DNA from: Deltaproteobacteria bacterium
GTDB lineage: Bacteria; Myxococcota_A; Polyangia; GCA-2747355
Assembly (NCBI GenBank): GCA_020633415.1
Contig: JACKDQ010000012.1
Coordinates: forward strand, 49,705 to 113,704
Reading direction: 5' to 3'
DNA: 64,000 nt
Shown: piece after piece, positions 52,390 to 60,016 of the stretch
How positions within the stretch are numbered: the stretch's first letter is position 1
How the letters are laid out: the number at the start of each line of letters is the position of its first letter
The notes under the pieces: generated by a model
The model's database searches: none
What the model saw: only the letters and a program-made list of their open reading frames with translations
Told to the model about the DNA's origin: nothing
Made by a program: the position numbers and the translations under genes

Positions 52390-52433
52390 CGTTCGATGTC
52401 ATTCCTTAGCAGTCAGCGTGCCAACGTAATACG

Positions 52434-53714
52434 TCAGGCCGTGCGCAGATCCTTGGGTGTCAGGCCACTACGGTCCAAACAGCGGTAAATATAGGAACGA
52501 GAGACACCGAGCAGCCGGCTGGTCAGCCGAATATTGCCGTCGTTTTCGCGCAATGCGCGGATTACTCGGTCGTGCTTGGGTTCACGGGCACCCTGGTTGG
52601 CGCTGCCGGCAAACAGATAGGGCGGCAGGTCGGCGGGGGTGACGACGCCGCCGCGCGCCAGCGCGTCGAGCATGCGAACCACGTTGTCCAGCTCGCGCAC
52701 GTTGAGAGGCCAGGGGTAACAGACGAGAACTTCGATCGTTTCTGCCGTCAGCCGCGCCGAGCAGCGCCCGCGCTTGGCCAGGTGATCGATCAGCAGGGGG
52801 ATGTCCTGGCGACGCTCCCGCAGCGGTGGCAGTTGGATCTCCGTCTCGGCCAAGCGGGCGCGGAGGTCGCCGCGAAAGCGTCCCTCGTCGACGTCTTGAC
52901 GCACATCGTGGTTGGTCGCCGAGATGATTCGGCAACGGGTCTTGAGCGTCTTGTGGCTACCGACGCGGCGCAACTCACCGCTCTCGACGACGCGCAACAG
53001 CTTGGCCTGACTGGCCAAAGGCAGCTCGGCGACTTCGTCGAGAAACAGGGTTCCGTCGGTCGCCGCCTCGAAGAGTCCAGCGCGTTCGCTGGTCGCCCCG
53101 GTAAAGGCGCCGCGAACATGGCCGAAAAGCTCGGATTCGATCAGTGACTCGGGCAACGCAGCGCAATTGATCGCGACAAATGGGCCGTTGCAGCGGCTCT
53201 GGAGGTGAAGTTCGCGGGCGACCAATTCCTTCCCTGTACCGCTTTCGCCGAGGATCATCACCCGCAGCGCGGTGGGGCCAAACAGAGCAAGTTGTCGTCG
53301 AACTTCTGCGAGGGGCGCGCCGCCGATGATCGGACTAGGGCTGTCGCTGTCGCGATCCTCAGCGGGCAGATGGGGCGCTACGCAGAACAACACGTCGCCG
53401 GTGCGTACGACGTCGCCAACACGGAGCGGCCGGGTCGACGAGATCCGCCCACGATTAACGAAGGTTCCGTTTTTGCTGCCCAAATCCTGGATAACCAACT
53501 GACCATCTTCGCGCGTGAGCACGGCATGGATCCGCGAGACCGATGCATCATCGGCAACGATTTCGTTGTCAGCATCGCGACCGATACGGGCCGCGGGGCC
53601 ATCGAGGAAGACAGCGTCAGCGCTCGGCGGATAGAGACGAGCTAGGGCGAGCGGCTGCGGGGCCGCCTGCGGTCGGAAGGCTGGCCGAAGCGTGGTATCT
53701 AAAGGATTGTCCAT
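52434..53714 (-). CDS. FHA-domain sigma54 enhancer-binding regulator
   Basis: 426 aa from ATG 53714 (GGGGAG 6 bases upstream). FHA domain (~25-105) with RIGRDADNEIVADDASVSRIHAVL and DLGSKNGTFVN, for phosphothreonine binding. The AAA+ domain (~120-355) has Walker A GESGTGKE, the sigma54-contacting loop GAFTGA, Walker B LFLDEV and the ending LRERRQDIPLLI. The C-terminal Fis helix-turn-helix is GNIRLTSRLLGVSRSYIYRCL. It should activate sigma54 promoters when docked to a phosphorylated partner, most simply a kinase encoded downstream. It ends 45 bp before the double-kinase gene on the same strand. Two similar repeats in its own upstream region may be its operators. Confidence 0.95.
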   Translation of the reverse strand: MDNPLDTTLRPAFRPQAAPQPLALARLYPPSADAVFLDGPAARIGRDADNEIVADDASVSRIHAVLTREDGQLVIQDLGSKNGTFVNRGRISSTRPLRVGDVVRTGDVLFCVAPHLPAEDRDSDSPSPIIGGAPLAEVRRQLALFGPTALRVMILGESGTGKELVARELHLQSRCNGPFVAINCAALPESLIESELFGHVRGAFTGATSERAGLFEAATDGTLFLDEVAELPLASQAKLLRVVESGELRRVGSHKTLKTRCRIISATNHDVRQDVDEGRFRGDLRARLAETEIQLPPLRERRQDIPLLIDHLAKRGRCSARLTAETIEVLVCYPWPLNVRELDNVVRMLDALARGGVVTPADLPPYLFAGSANQGAREPKHDRVIRALRENDGNIRLTSRLLGVSRSYIYRCLDRSGLTPKDLRTA

Positions 53715-53726
53715 CGCTGCTCCCCG

Positions 53727-53745
53727 CATGTCGCACCATGTCGTG
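53727..53745. promoter_or_regulatory. Candidate operator 1 upstream of FHA regulator
   Basis: Read on the gene strand: GACATGGTGCGACATG, closely similar to the second element 60 bp further upstream (shared core CATG-x-TGCGACATG). It lies 13 bp before the start codon. Confidence 0.45.
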
Positions 53746-53800
53746 CTGATCATCTACGGATCGCCCGAACGATGCTTCCCAATGGAGAGCGACTGCCTCG

Positions 53801-53824
53801 ACATGTCGCAACATGTGGTCACAT
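53801..53824. promoter_or_regulatory. Candidate operator 2 upstream of FHA regulator
   Basis: Read on the gene strand: ACATGTTGCGACATGT. Two ACATGT half-sites are separated by 4 bp. It lies ~85-110 bp upstream of the start, the position expected for an enhancer-binding protein. Confidence 0.5.
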
Positions 53825-53911
53825 TTGTTTCGCGATCTTGCGCTGGCGCGTGGGGCTCAAAGACGCGCCGCTATGCGGCTATCCAAGGTAAGCTGAGGCA
53901 AAGGAGCGATC

Positions 53912-54307
53912 GTGCTGACGAGGGGAAGAGCCGTGTTCGCTGGGGCTGCGATGGCGATGTTCGGCTATATCAGCTTTTGTACATTTGTCCTTGGCCAGTG
54001 GGAGGGTCGCTGGGGTTTGTGGCTGAGCTACGTGCTGTCGCTACTGTTTGGCAGCGCCGTAGCGCTTTATCTTGGGCTGAGCGCGCGAGCGATCCATCGC
54101 CAATGGCCGGTGCTTTGTCCGGCAACGGGGCGACGCGCCTGGTGGCTGGGTGCCTTTTCCTACTTGGCGATCGATTTGACCTGGCAAATCTGGCCGCCGA
54201 GCGAATACCACGGCGTACCGTTTTTTCTGTTGCTGGTCGTCTTGCCGCCGAGCGTCGCGCTGGGGATGCATGCCGGCGCGCACCTCCTACGCCGCAGCTC
54301 TGGCTAG
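53912..54307 (+). CDS. Small multipass membrane protein
   Basis: 131 aa from GTG 53912 with AAGGAG 5 bases upstream. About four hydrophobic segments (AVFAGAAMAMFGYISFCTFVLG, LSYVLSLLFGSAVALYLGL, WWLGAFSYLAIDLTWQ, VPFFLLLVVLPPSVALGM). No motif is recognised. It stands divergent from the FHA regulator gene with ~200 bp between them and just before the DUF2461 gene. Function unknown. Confidence 0.72.
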   Translation: MLTRGRAVFAGAAMAMFGYISFCTFVLGQWEGRWGLWLSYVLSLLFGSAVALYLGLSARAIHRQWPVLCPATGRRAWWLGAFSYLAIDLTWQIWPPSEYHGVPFFLLLVVLPPSVALGMHAGAHLLRRSSG

Positions 54308-54327
54308 ACGGAGCCGCCGCCACCGTC

Positions 54328-54333
54328 TAAGCT
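54328..54333 (+). promoter_or_regulatory. -10-like TAAGCT, 6 nt before ATG (leaderless candidate)
   Basis: It precedes the DUF2461 gene. There is no ribosome-binding site between the box and the start. Confidence 0.4.
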
Positions 54334-54339
54334 TCAGCG

Positions 54340-55023
54340 ATGCCTGCACACTTTAGCGAGCGGACCTTTGGGTTTCTACGCCAGCTGGCGGTCAACAATG
54401 ACCGCGAGTGGTTTGCTGACCACAAGAACGCTTACGAAGAAGCGGTCAAAGGGCCAATGTTGCGCTTTATTGCCGATTTCGCGCCCGAGCTTCGACGAAT
54501 CAGCGCCCACTTTGTCGCCGATCCGCGCCCGGTAGGCGGATCGCTGTTTCGGATCCAGCGCGATATCCGCTTTGCCAAAGACAAACAGCCCTACAAGACG
54601 CACGCCGCAGCGCAGTTTCGACATAGCGCTGGCAAGGATGTGCACGCACCGGGGTTCTACCTGCACCTCGCACCGGGGGAGGTGTTTGCCGGTGCGGGTA
54701 TCTGGCATCCCGACAGCACAACCCTTGCCGCGATCCGCAGCGCGATCGTCGCGCGCAGCGCGGCCTGGAAGCGGTCGGTCGAGCGCCCGCCGTTTGCCGA
54801 GCAGTGTCGGTTGTCGGGGGAAAGTCTTCAGCGGCCGCCACGTGGATTCGATCCCGACCACCCGCTGGTTGAGGACCTCAAGCGCAAGGATTTCATCGCA
54901 GTGGTCGATCTAAGTGAAGCTCAGGCGACCAGCGGTGATTTCCTCGCGCGCTTTGTTGAAAGCTGCCGGGCAACACTTCCCCTCGTGCGCTTTCTTTGCC
55001 GGGCACTCGAGCTTCCCTGCTAA
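54340..55023 (+). CDS. DUF2461 / TIGR02453 family protein
   Basis: 227 aa, typical length. Family landmarks: FSERTFGFLRQLAVNNDREWFADHKNAYEE at the N-terminus, RIQRDIRFAKDKQPYKTH in the middle, then APGFYLHLAPGEVFAGAGIWHPD and RPPRGFDPDHPLVEDLKRKDF. The family is widespread and cytoplasmic but has no proven function. It is 32 bp after the small membrane protein gene, with its own promoter-like box. Confidence 0.9.
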   Translation: MPAHFSERTFGFLRQLAVNNDREWFADHKNAYEEAVKGPMLRFIADFAPELRRISAHFVADPRPVGGSLFRIQRDIRFAKDKQPYKTHAAAQFRHSAGKDVHAPGFYLHLAPGEVFAGAGIWHPDSTTLAAIRSAIVARSAAWKRSVERPPFAEQCRLSGESLQRPPRGFDPDHPLVEDLKRKDFIAVVDLSEAQATSGDFLARFVESCRATLPLVRFLCRALELPC

Positions 55024-55307
55024 TACTAGCAAAACCTGCAATTCATACAAATCATACCTGCGAGGTCGCTGAGATGCAGCGTGGGGTCAGCCTAGGAGAT
55101 CAGCTGCGGGTCTGTCTGTGGCGAAAGGCGACTTGGGGTAAGCGATGACTCGCAGGGGGTCGCCCAGATTGTTATTGCTTGAAATACATGTTTTGCATGT
55201 TTCTATTTTCACAAAACCGCCCGCTGCAGACCGCGATAGCGCGAGAAGCTTGAGGGAAAAGCGTATATCATCCAGCTGCTATTTCATCTGGTATTGACGA
55301 AAAGGCT

Positions 55308-56546
55308 GTGGTGCGAGCGTCGTTGCGCATGATTTGGATCGTTACGGCGATCCTGTTGGCTTTCGGGGGCTTCGTGTTGTTTAGTAGCCTCGCCGCCGTG
55401 TTGGTCGATCCCTGGTGGGCACGGCTGGCGGCGGGCCTGGTCTTTTGCCTGATTACCCCGCTGGCCATTTCCTGGGACATCCGCCACAAGCGCGGTTGGC
55501 GGCGACCAACGACCGCTGATGGCTTGGCGCTAGTCAATGGCGTGCTGTTGGCTGGCTGGCTCGCTCTGGCGCCCGGGCTGTCCGGGCGGGCATTGCGCGA
55601 TCACGGCAGTTGGTGGGTCGAGGAGCCTGCCCGACGGTTCGGAGATCGCCGACCTGGCGCGGTGGCGATGCGGGTGCAATCCGTGATTTCCGCAGTTAGT
55701 CGGCTGCTGATCGGCACTGGGCCGAGCCTGACACCACGCTTTGTACCGGCGCCCCGCGTGGCGCGCGCCGCCGTGAAGCAGCCGGACAGTGGCCCTTCTG
55801 GCTCGGCTAGCCCGCGCGACGGTGGCGTCCGGGAGACGAGCGAACACCCTGCCGGAGACGGACACGCTGTACGCTTCGAGCGCAGGGGACAAAACGGGAT
55901 CATCGTCAAGGTGCGGCTGGTGGGACCCGAGCGCACCCTGGAAGTGCCGATGCTGTTCGATACCGGCGCAACCCTAACGACCGTCGATCGTGCGACCGTC
56001 GAGGCGTTAGGACTGGTCACCGACGGGGCGCCCCAGGTAACCGTGCAGACCGCTGCCGGCCGTGTTCGTCAGCCGCTAATCGTCTTGGATCAGGTCGGCG
56101 TGGGGCGGTCGCAGGTGAGCGATGGATTGACGGTAGCCATCTGCGAGGCCTGCCGAAGCGACACCGCCGTTGGACTGCTAGGGCTCAATTTTACACGTCA
56201 TTTTAAAGTCACCCTCGACCACGAGAACGGCACCTTGACGCTGATTCGCAAACCCAGCGTCGATCGGCTGGGCGACATCCGTCCGTTTGTCGAACTGCGT
56301 GAGATTCGCGCAACGCAGCGCGATCAGCGGGTGACGATCTCGCTCGTCGTCAAGAACAGCGCCCCGCGGATGCTGCAGGAGCTGGAAATCACAGGTCGGA
56401 CGGACGGCTCTGCCGATCCGGTGATCGCTCGCGCTGTGCTGAGGCGGCTGGGCCCAGGTGAGCAGCGGAATGTGGCGCTTCGCTGCCAGGTGCCGCGCGG
56501 CGCGCGACCCGCGTTCAAGGTCGAAGTCAGCCGGGCGAGCTGGTAG
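55308..56546 (+). CDS. Membrane retropepsin-like aspartic protease (paralogue 1)
   Basis: 412 aa from GTG 55308 (GTG 55311 and ATG 55329 are alternatives; AAAAGG lies just before). About three N-terminal spans (~8-34, 38-56, 72-92) and a ~100-residue linker. The clan AA domain (~195-320) has the catalytic triplet Asp218-Thr-Gly-Ala in MLFDTGATLTTVDRATVEALGL and the flap/beta pattern VGLLGLNFTRHFKVTLD. A beta-sandwich-like C-terminal ~90 residues (VTISLVVKNSAPRMLQELEI) follows. It should act as a dimer. The neighbouring gene encodes a paralogue, so a heterodimer is possible. Confidence 0.87.
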   Translation: MVRASLRMIWIVTAILLAFGGFVLFSSLAAVLVDPWWARLAAGLVFCLITPLAISWDIRHKRGWRRPTTADGLALVNGVLLAGWLALAPGLSGRALRDHGSWWVEEPARRFGDRRPGAVAMRVQSVISAVSRLLIGTGPSLTPRFVPAPRVARAAVKQPDSGPSGSASPRDGGVRETSEHPAGDGHAVRFERRGQNGIIVKVRLVGPERTLEVPMLFDTGATLTTVDRATVEALGLVTDGAPQVTVQTAAGRVRQPLIVLDQVGVGRSQVSDGLTVAICEACRSDTAVGLLGLNFTRHFKVTLDHENGTLTLIRKPSVDRLGDIRPFVELREIRATQRDQRVTISLVVKNSAPRMLQELEITGRTDGSADPVIARAVLRRLGPGEQRNVALRCQVPRGARPAFKVEVSRASW

Positions 56547-56624
56547 CCTGCCGGGGATCGGCCTCTATGCTTAACATCTGCAGATGACTGCCCTAAACTA
56601 CTGCTACACCTTCGGCGCAGCGGA

Positions 56625-57857
56625 TTGCTTTTGGTCGACAACGCCCCAAGACCGTCGCCAGAACACGAGCGGGATGACGACGACATCCCTGCCTTGGAGC
56701 AGCTCGCCGATGATGCTTCGCCAAAGCGATCCCCGTCGCGACTATCGCGAGCGATCACCGGGCTCGTCGCCAAGATCACCGGCGGACATCGACGCGCACC
56801 GGAAACGCTAGCGCCCGAAGATGTGGCTCAAGCGATTGGCGATCTTCTCGAGCGCGAAGAACCACAAAGCTTGGGTCAGCAAACACACCAGTACCTTCCT
56901 GCGCTCAAAGCCCAGCGACAGCTCGACGAGGTGGCGGCGCGGCGGCCGTGGATCGAGCGCCACGGGCTAAGGCTGCTCGTCGCCTTGTTGCTTTGCACCG
57001 GACTGATCGGCGGGAGCCTCGTGATCTATGGGTTGGCGACCAAGCGCACGCAGCGGCCGCGCGTAAGCTCGGCTCCGGTGGGCCCGACAGCACAGGGTCT
57101 TTCCGCGCACCGTGCAGCGAGCGGCGAAAACCCATCGTCACAGCCTGAGATCGAAGTCGCGCGGGGCAGTGCGCGTGGGGTGATGTTTGCGCGGCACGGC
57201 GAAGGGATCGTGGTCCAGGTCGATTTGCGCAACGGCACCAACAAGGCGAAGGTCGCGATGCTGTTCGACACCGGGGCAACGCTAACGACATTGAATCGGG
57301 AAACGATCGAAGCACTCGGCATCGAAGTGCCTGAGCGGGCGCCAGCGCTGACGACACAGATGGTCTCGGGTACGATCAAAACGCGGGCGGTGGTGATCGA
57401 CGGTGTTGGCGTGGGTGGCGCGCAGGTGAGCGGCGGACTGACGGTCAGCGTCTGCGATCGCTGCGGTAGCGACGGCGTGGTCGGGTTGTTGGGCCTGAAT
57501 TTCGCTCGCCACTTCCAGGTGACAATCGATTCCGCCGCGCAGCGGCTCAGCCTTGAGGCCAAGCAGCCGAGTCCCGGGCATGTGCATGACATTCGACCCT
57601 TTGTCGAATTGGTCGACGCACGGAGCTACCGGTCGAGCAGCGAGATCTTCATCGAAGTGTGGGTGCACAACCGCAGTCCGCGGACATTGCACGATCTACG
57701 GATCGTCGCCAAGACAACCCCAGCTAGCGCGGTAATCCTCACCGGGCGACTGTCGTCACTTGGGCCTTATCAGCGGATCAAGGCGCGGCTCAGCGGCCGC
57801 GCCGCGGGCGAAGGGGCTCAGACGTTCGAAGTCGAGTTAGCCGACGCTAGGTGGTAG
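56625..57857 (+). CDS. Membrane retropepsin-like aspartic protease (paralogue 2)
   Basis: 410 aa from TTG 56625; the frame has no ATG or GTG with a ribosome-binding site, so the true start is uncertain. The N-terminal ~110 residues are acidic and cytoplasmic, with one span at ~116-137, then a linker. The clan AA domain (~185-310) has Asp215-Thr-Gly-Ala in MLFDTGATLTTLNRETIEALGI and VGLLGLNFARHFQVTID. The C-terminal beta domain (IFIEVWVHNRSPRTLHDLRIV) matches paralogue 1. The membrane topology differs (one span against three). It lies 78 bp after paralogue 1. Its 3' end overlaps the convergent NAD kinase gene by 11 bp. Confidence 0.85.
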   Translation: MLLVDNAPRPSPEHERDDDDIPALEQLADDASPKRSPSRLSRAITGLVAKITGGHRRAPETLAPEDVAQAIGDLLEREEPQSLGQQTHQYLPALKAQRQLDEVAARRPWIERHGLRLLVALLLCTGLIGGSLVIYGLATKRTQRPRVSSAPVGPTAQGLSAHRAASGENPSSQPEIEVARGSARGVMFARHGEGIVVQVDLRNGTNKAKVAMLFDTGATLTTLNRETIEALGIEVPERAPALTTQMVSGTIKTRAVVIDGVGVGGAQVSGGLTVSVCDRCGSDGVVGLLGLNFARHFQVTIDSAAQRLSLEAKQPSPGHVHDIRPFVELVDARSYRSSSEIFIEVWVHNRSPRTLHDLRIVAKTTPASAVILTGRLSSLGPYQRIKARLSGRAAGEGAQTFEVELADARW

Positions 57858-58794
57858 GTCGCGTCGGTAGGCCCCGTCGATCGCTGTCGAAAACCAGCCG
57901 CAGCGGAAAGGGCGAATGCTCGATGATCAACCGGTCGCCGTAGCCGAGTGCCACGCGACGGTGCGGACCATCGACCCAGATCTTGCTGCGCCGCAGCCGA
58001 CTGATCAACACCAGCGCCTGGCCGCGCTCAAGCATGCCGCCGCGAGACTGGTCACTGTTGTCTTGGCCGTTGCGCGGATAGTAGGGCTCGCGGATCCGGT
58101 ACTGCAGGCGCTTGGAACCAAGCGGCATGATGCTACCTCCTGCAGAGTAGATGGCCGCTGTCGAGCCAGCTGCTGTTGAGACCCAGAGGCCCGAGTTGTG
58201 CTGCTCGGGTTCTGCGCCAAGGTCGACCCGCTCGGCCTCATCGCTGGCAACGATGCGATACTGAAACCGGCTCATTTCGGCGGGGCTCGCATGGGCGTAG
58301 AGCAGATCATTAAGGCAGGGGCCGATCACGGTGCCGTCGGGTAGCCGCACCTGCAGCCGGGTCACGAGCTTGGGCTTAGAGGTGCCGCTGAGCAGGCGCT
58401 CAAGCAAATCGGGCAGGCGATCGGCCGTGCCGCAAAGTAACGCGCCCACGCTGCTCTGCGGATTGGAGTTGATACCCAACAGCGGCGTACCGCCGGACAT
58501 CCGGTAGGACGTGTCGAGCAGTGTTCCGTCACCGCCAACGGAGATCACCAGGTCGAAGTCGTTCGAGGTGCGCATATGGGCGCGCCAGCGCTCGACCACT
58601 TGGGCGCCAAAGCCCTGGAGGATGTTGCGGATCGCCGCCAGGGTCTGTTCGAGCGCCTGGTGGCTCGACAAGAAGCGCTGCGCTAGCGCGTCGCCTCGGG
58701 CGATCGCCTCGGAGATGCTCGCTATCTGATGCTCCTTGACGTAGAGCTGATAACGAGACTTTTTGTAGACGACGAGGACTCGATTGAGCGTCAC
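57847..58794 (-). CDS. nadK: NAD kinase
   Basis: 315 aa. Diphosphate-binding motif ISVGGDGTLLDTSYRM (GGDGT near 86-90), the NDLLYAHASPAEMSRFQY segment and the Gly-rich GLWVSTAAGSTAAIYSAGG. It phosphorylates NAD+ to NADP+ with ATP or polyphosphate, which feeds the NADP(H) pool used by PntAB. GTG start at 58794. Its 3' end overlaps the aspartic protease gene on the other strand by 11 bp. Confidence 0.93.
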   Translation of the reverse strand: MTLNRVLVVYKKSRYQLYVKEHQIASISEAIARGDALAQRFLSSHQALEQTLAAIRNILQGFGAQVVERWRAHMRTSNDFDLVISVGGDGTLLDTSYRMSGGTPLLGINSNPQSSVGALLCGTADRLPDLLERLLSGTSKPKLVTRLQVRLPDGTVIGPCLNDLLYAHASPAEMSRFQYRIVASDEAERVDLGAEPEQHNSGLWVSTAAGSTAAIYSAGGSIMPLGSKRLQYRIREPYYPRNGQDNSDQSRGGMLERGQALVLISRLRRSKIWVDGPHRRVALGYGDRLIIEHSPFPLRLVFDSDRRGLPTRPTT

Positions 58795-58960
58795 GGCCGC
58801 TTATCTTATGCCGAGCCGCGGGCAGAAGGGAGAGGGCCAGCGGAAAAAGTCGCGGTGACGCGGCGCGCCCGGCGCATTTCGGCCCTGGGCAGAGCTATCT
58901 GGGGTGGGGATACGATCAGCGCGGTGAGCGGTGCCTAGCCGGGTTGAGCGCCGCGAGGCC

Positions 58961-59722
58961 TCAGTTGACTTCGGCGCCGTCAGCGCACTCAGCGCACTCG
59001 GTCGAGGCGAGGTTTGCCGGGGAGGTACTTTCGGGCGAGGTCCCTGCCGCCTGGTGCGCCGTGGAAGCGATTTTCGGTTCCCGCGGCTGAGCGCCCCGCT
59101 CTTCCCAGGCGCTGCGCAGGTACGATGTGACCAATCGCTCCAACTCGCTTTCGAGACGCCCGTCGTCGAGTGCTTCAGGACGCTCGTCGATCGTGCTCAG
59201 CGCTACACCGTCGACGGTCTTGAGGAGCACGAATGCGGCGTAGTCGTGGTCGATCGAGAGGTTGGCGTGCTCGTCGAGCAGCCCCATCATCCAAGCATGC
59301 AGTTGACGATGACGTGCCTCTCGCTTTTCAGGACCTTCGATGTCAGTGCGTTTGACCAGTAGCGGCGTCAGGGCGTCGCGATTGATCTTCAGCGCGGCAA
59401 CGTAGGCGCGGACCACCGTAGTGGCGATATCCTCGATGCCGGCAACGGTTGGGTTCTCGGCCTCGGCGATTTCAGCCAACCCGTCGTGCAACGCGTTGGA
59501 CAGGTAATCGAACAGATCACCAAACACCGCCTGCTTGTCGGGATAGTACTGGTAGAGCGTACCGACGCTCACACCTGCAATTCTTGCGATGCGGTGCGTC
59601 GTGGCGCGCACGAAGCCATATTGGTTGAGCGCTTGTTTGGCGCCCTCAAGGATCGCATCAACCGTGGCTCGCGCCCGAGCCTGCTTGGGTCGGCGGCGTG
59701 TCGTCTCTGTCGTTTTCATCAT
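58961..59722 (-). CDS. TetR-family transcriptional regulator
   Basis: 253 aa. The N-terminal helix-turn-helix is typical (AILEGAKQALNQYGF, THRIARIAGVSVGTLYQYYPDKQAVF). The C-terminal ligand/dimer domain is all helical and ends with an extra ~40-residue Ala/Ser/Glu-rich tail. Two adjacent ATGs are possible starts. No transporter or enzyme gene is divergent from it, so the target is not obvious. The inverted repeat at 59897-59917 upstream is a candidate operator. Confidence 0.9.
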   Translation of the reverse strand: MMKTTETTRRRPKQARARATVDAILEGAKQALNQYGFVRATTHRIARIAGVSVGTLYQYYPDKQAVFGDLFDYLSNALHDGLAEIAEAENPTVAGIEDIATTVVRAYVAALKINRDALTPLLVKRTDIEGPEKREARHRQLHAWMMGLLDEHANLSIDHDYAAFVLLKTVDGVALSTIDERPEALDDGRLESELERLVTSYLRSAWEERGAQPREPKIASTAHQAAGTSPESTSPANLASTECAECADGAEVN

Positions 59723-59896
59723 CTTGATTCTGGCCTCAGATCCGGTGTTTACAACCTGCGGCGAACCGCACCCGTCTGACTATTCGTAGCTAAGGGAGAC
59801 AACAAAAGCGGCGGCCGAAGCCGATATTTTGAGGAGGGAATCGACCCCGACCCCCGCTTCTGTCCTACATAGTAGCAGGATGTCGGATTTCGCCTA

Positions 59897-59917
59897 TTCG
59901 CTATAAATGCTAGCGAA
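59897..59917. promoter_or_regulatory. Inverted repeat TTCGCTA-N7-TAGCGAA
   Basis: Perfect 7-bp arms (59897-59903 and 59911-59917), nested in a wider GATTTCGC/GCGAAATC repeat. It lies ~175 bp upstream of the TetR start and ~100 bp past the rlmKL stop. No T-tract, so an operator is more likely than a terminator. Confidence 0.45.
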
Positions 59918-60016
59918 ATCGAGTGATTGCCGACGGTGCGTCACGAAAGCACAGACAAGTGTCACCCTGTGACGCGATTAGATTGCCTTCGCTGCCGACT
60001 GTTGCCCAGCGCACAG

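Noticed and set aside
53715..53911. Sigma54 promoter (TGGCAC-N5-TTGC) for the FHA regulator gene
   Set aside because: TTGC occurs in the repeat, but no GG lies at the required -24 spacing. The repeats are better read as operators.
55024..55307. Second riboswitch upstream of the protease pair
   Set aside because: The AT-rich leader has an ACATG/CATGT repeat but none of the conserved blocks of the c-di-GMP, cobalamin or SAM classes that I know.
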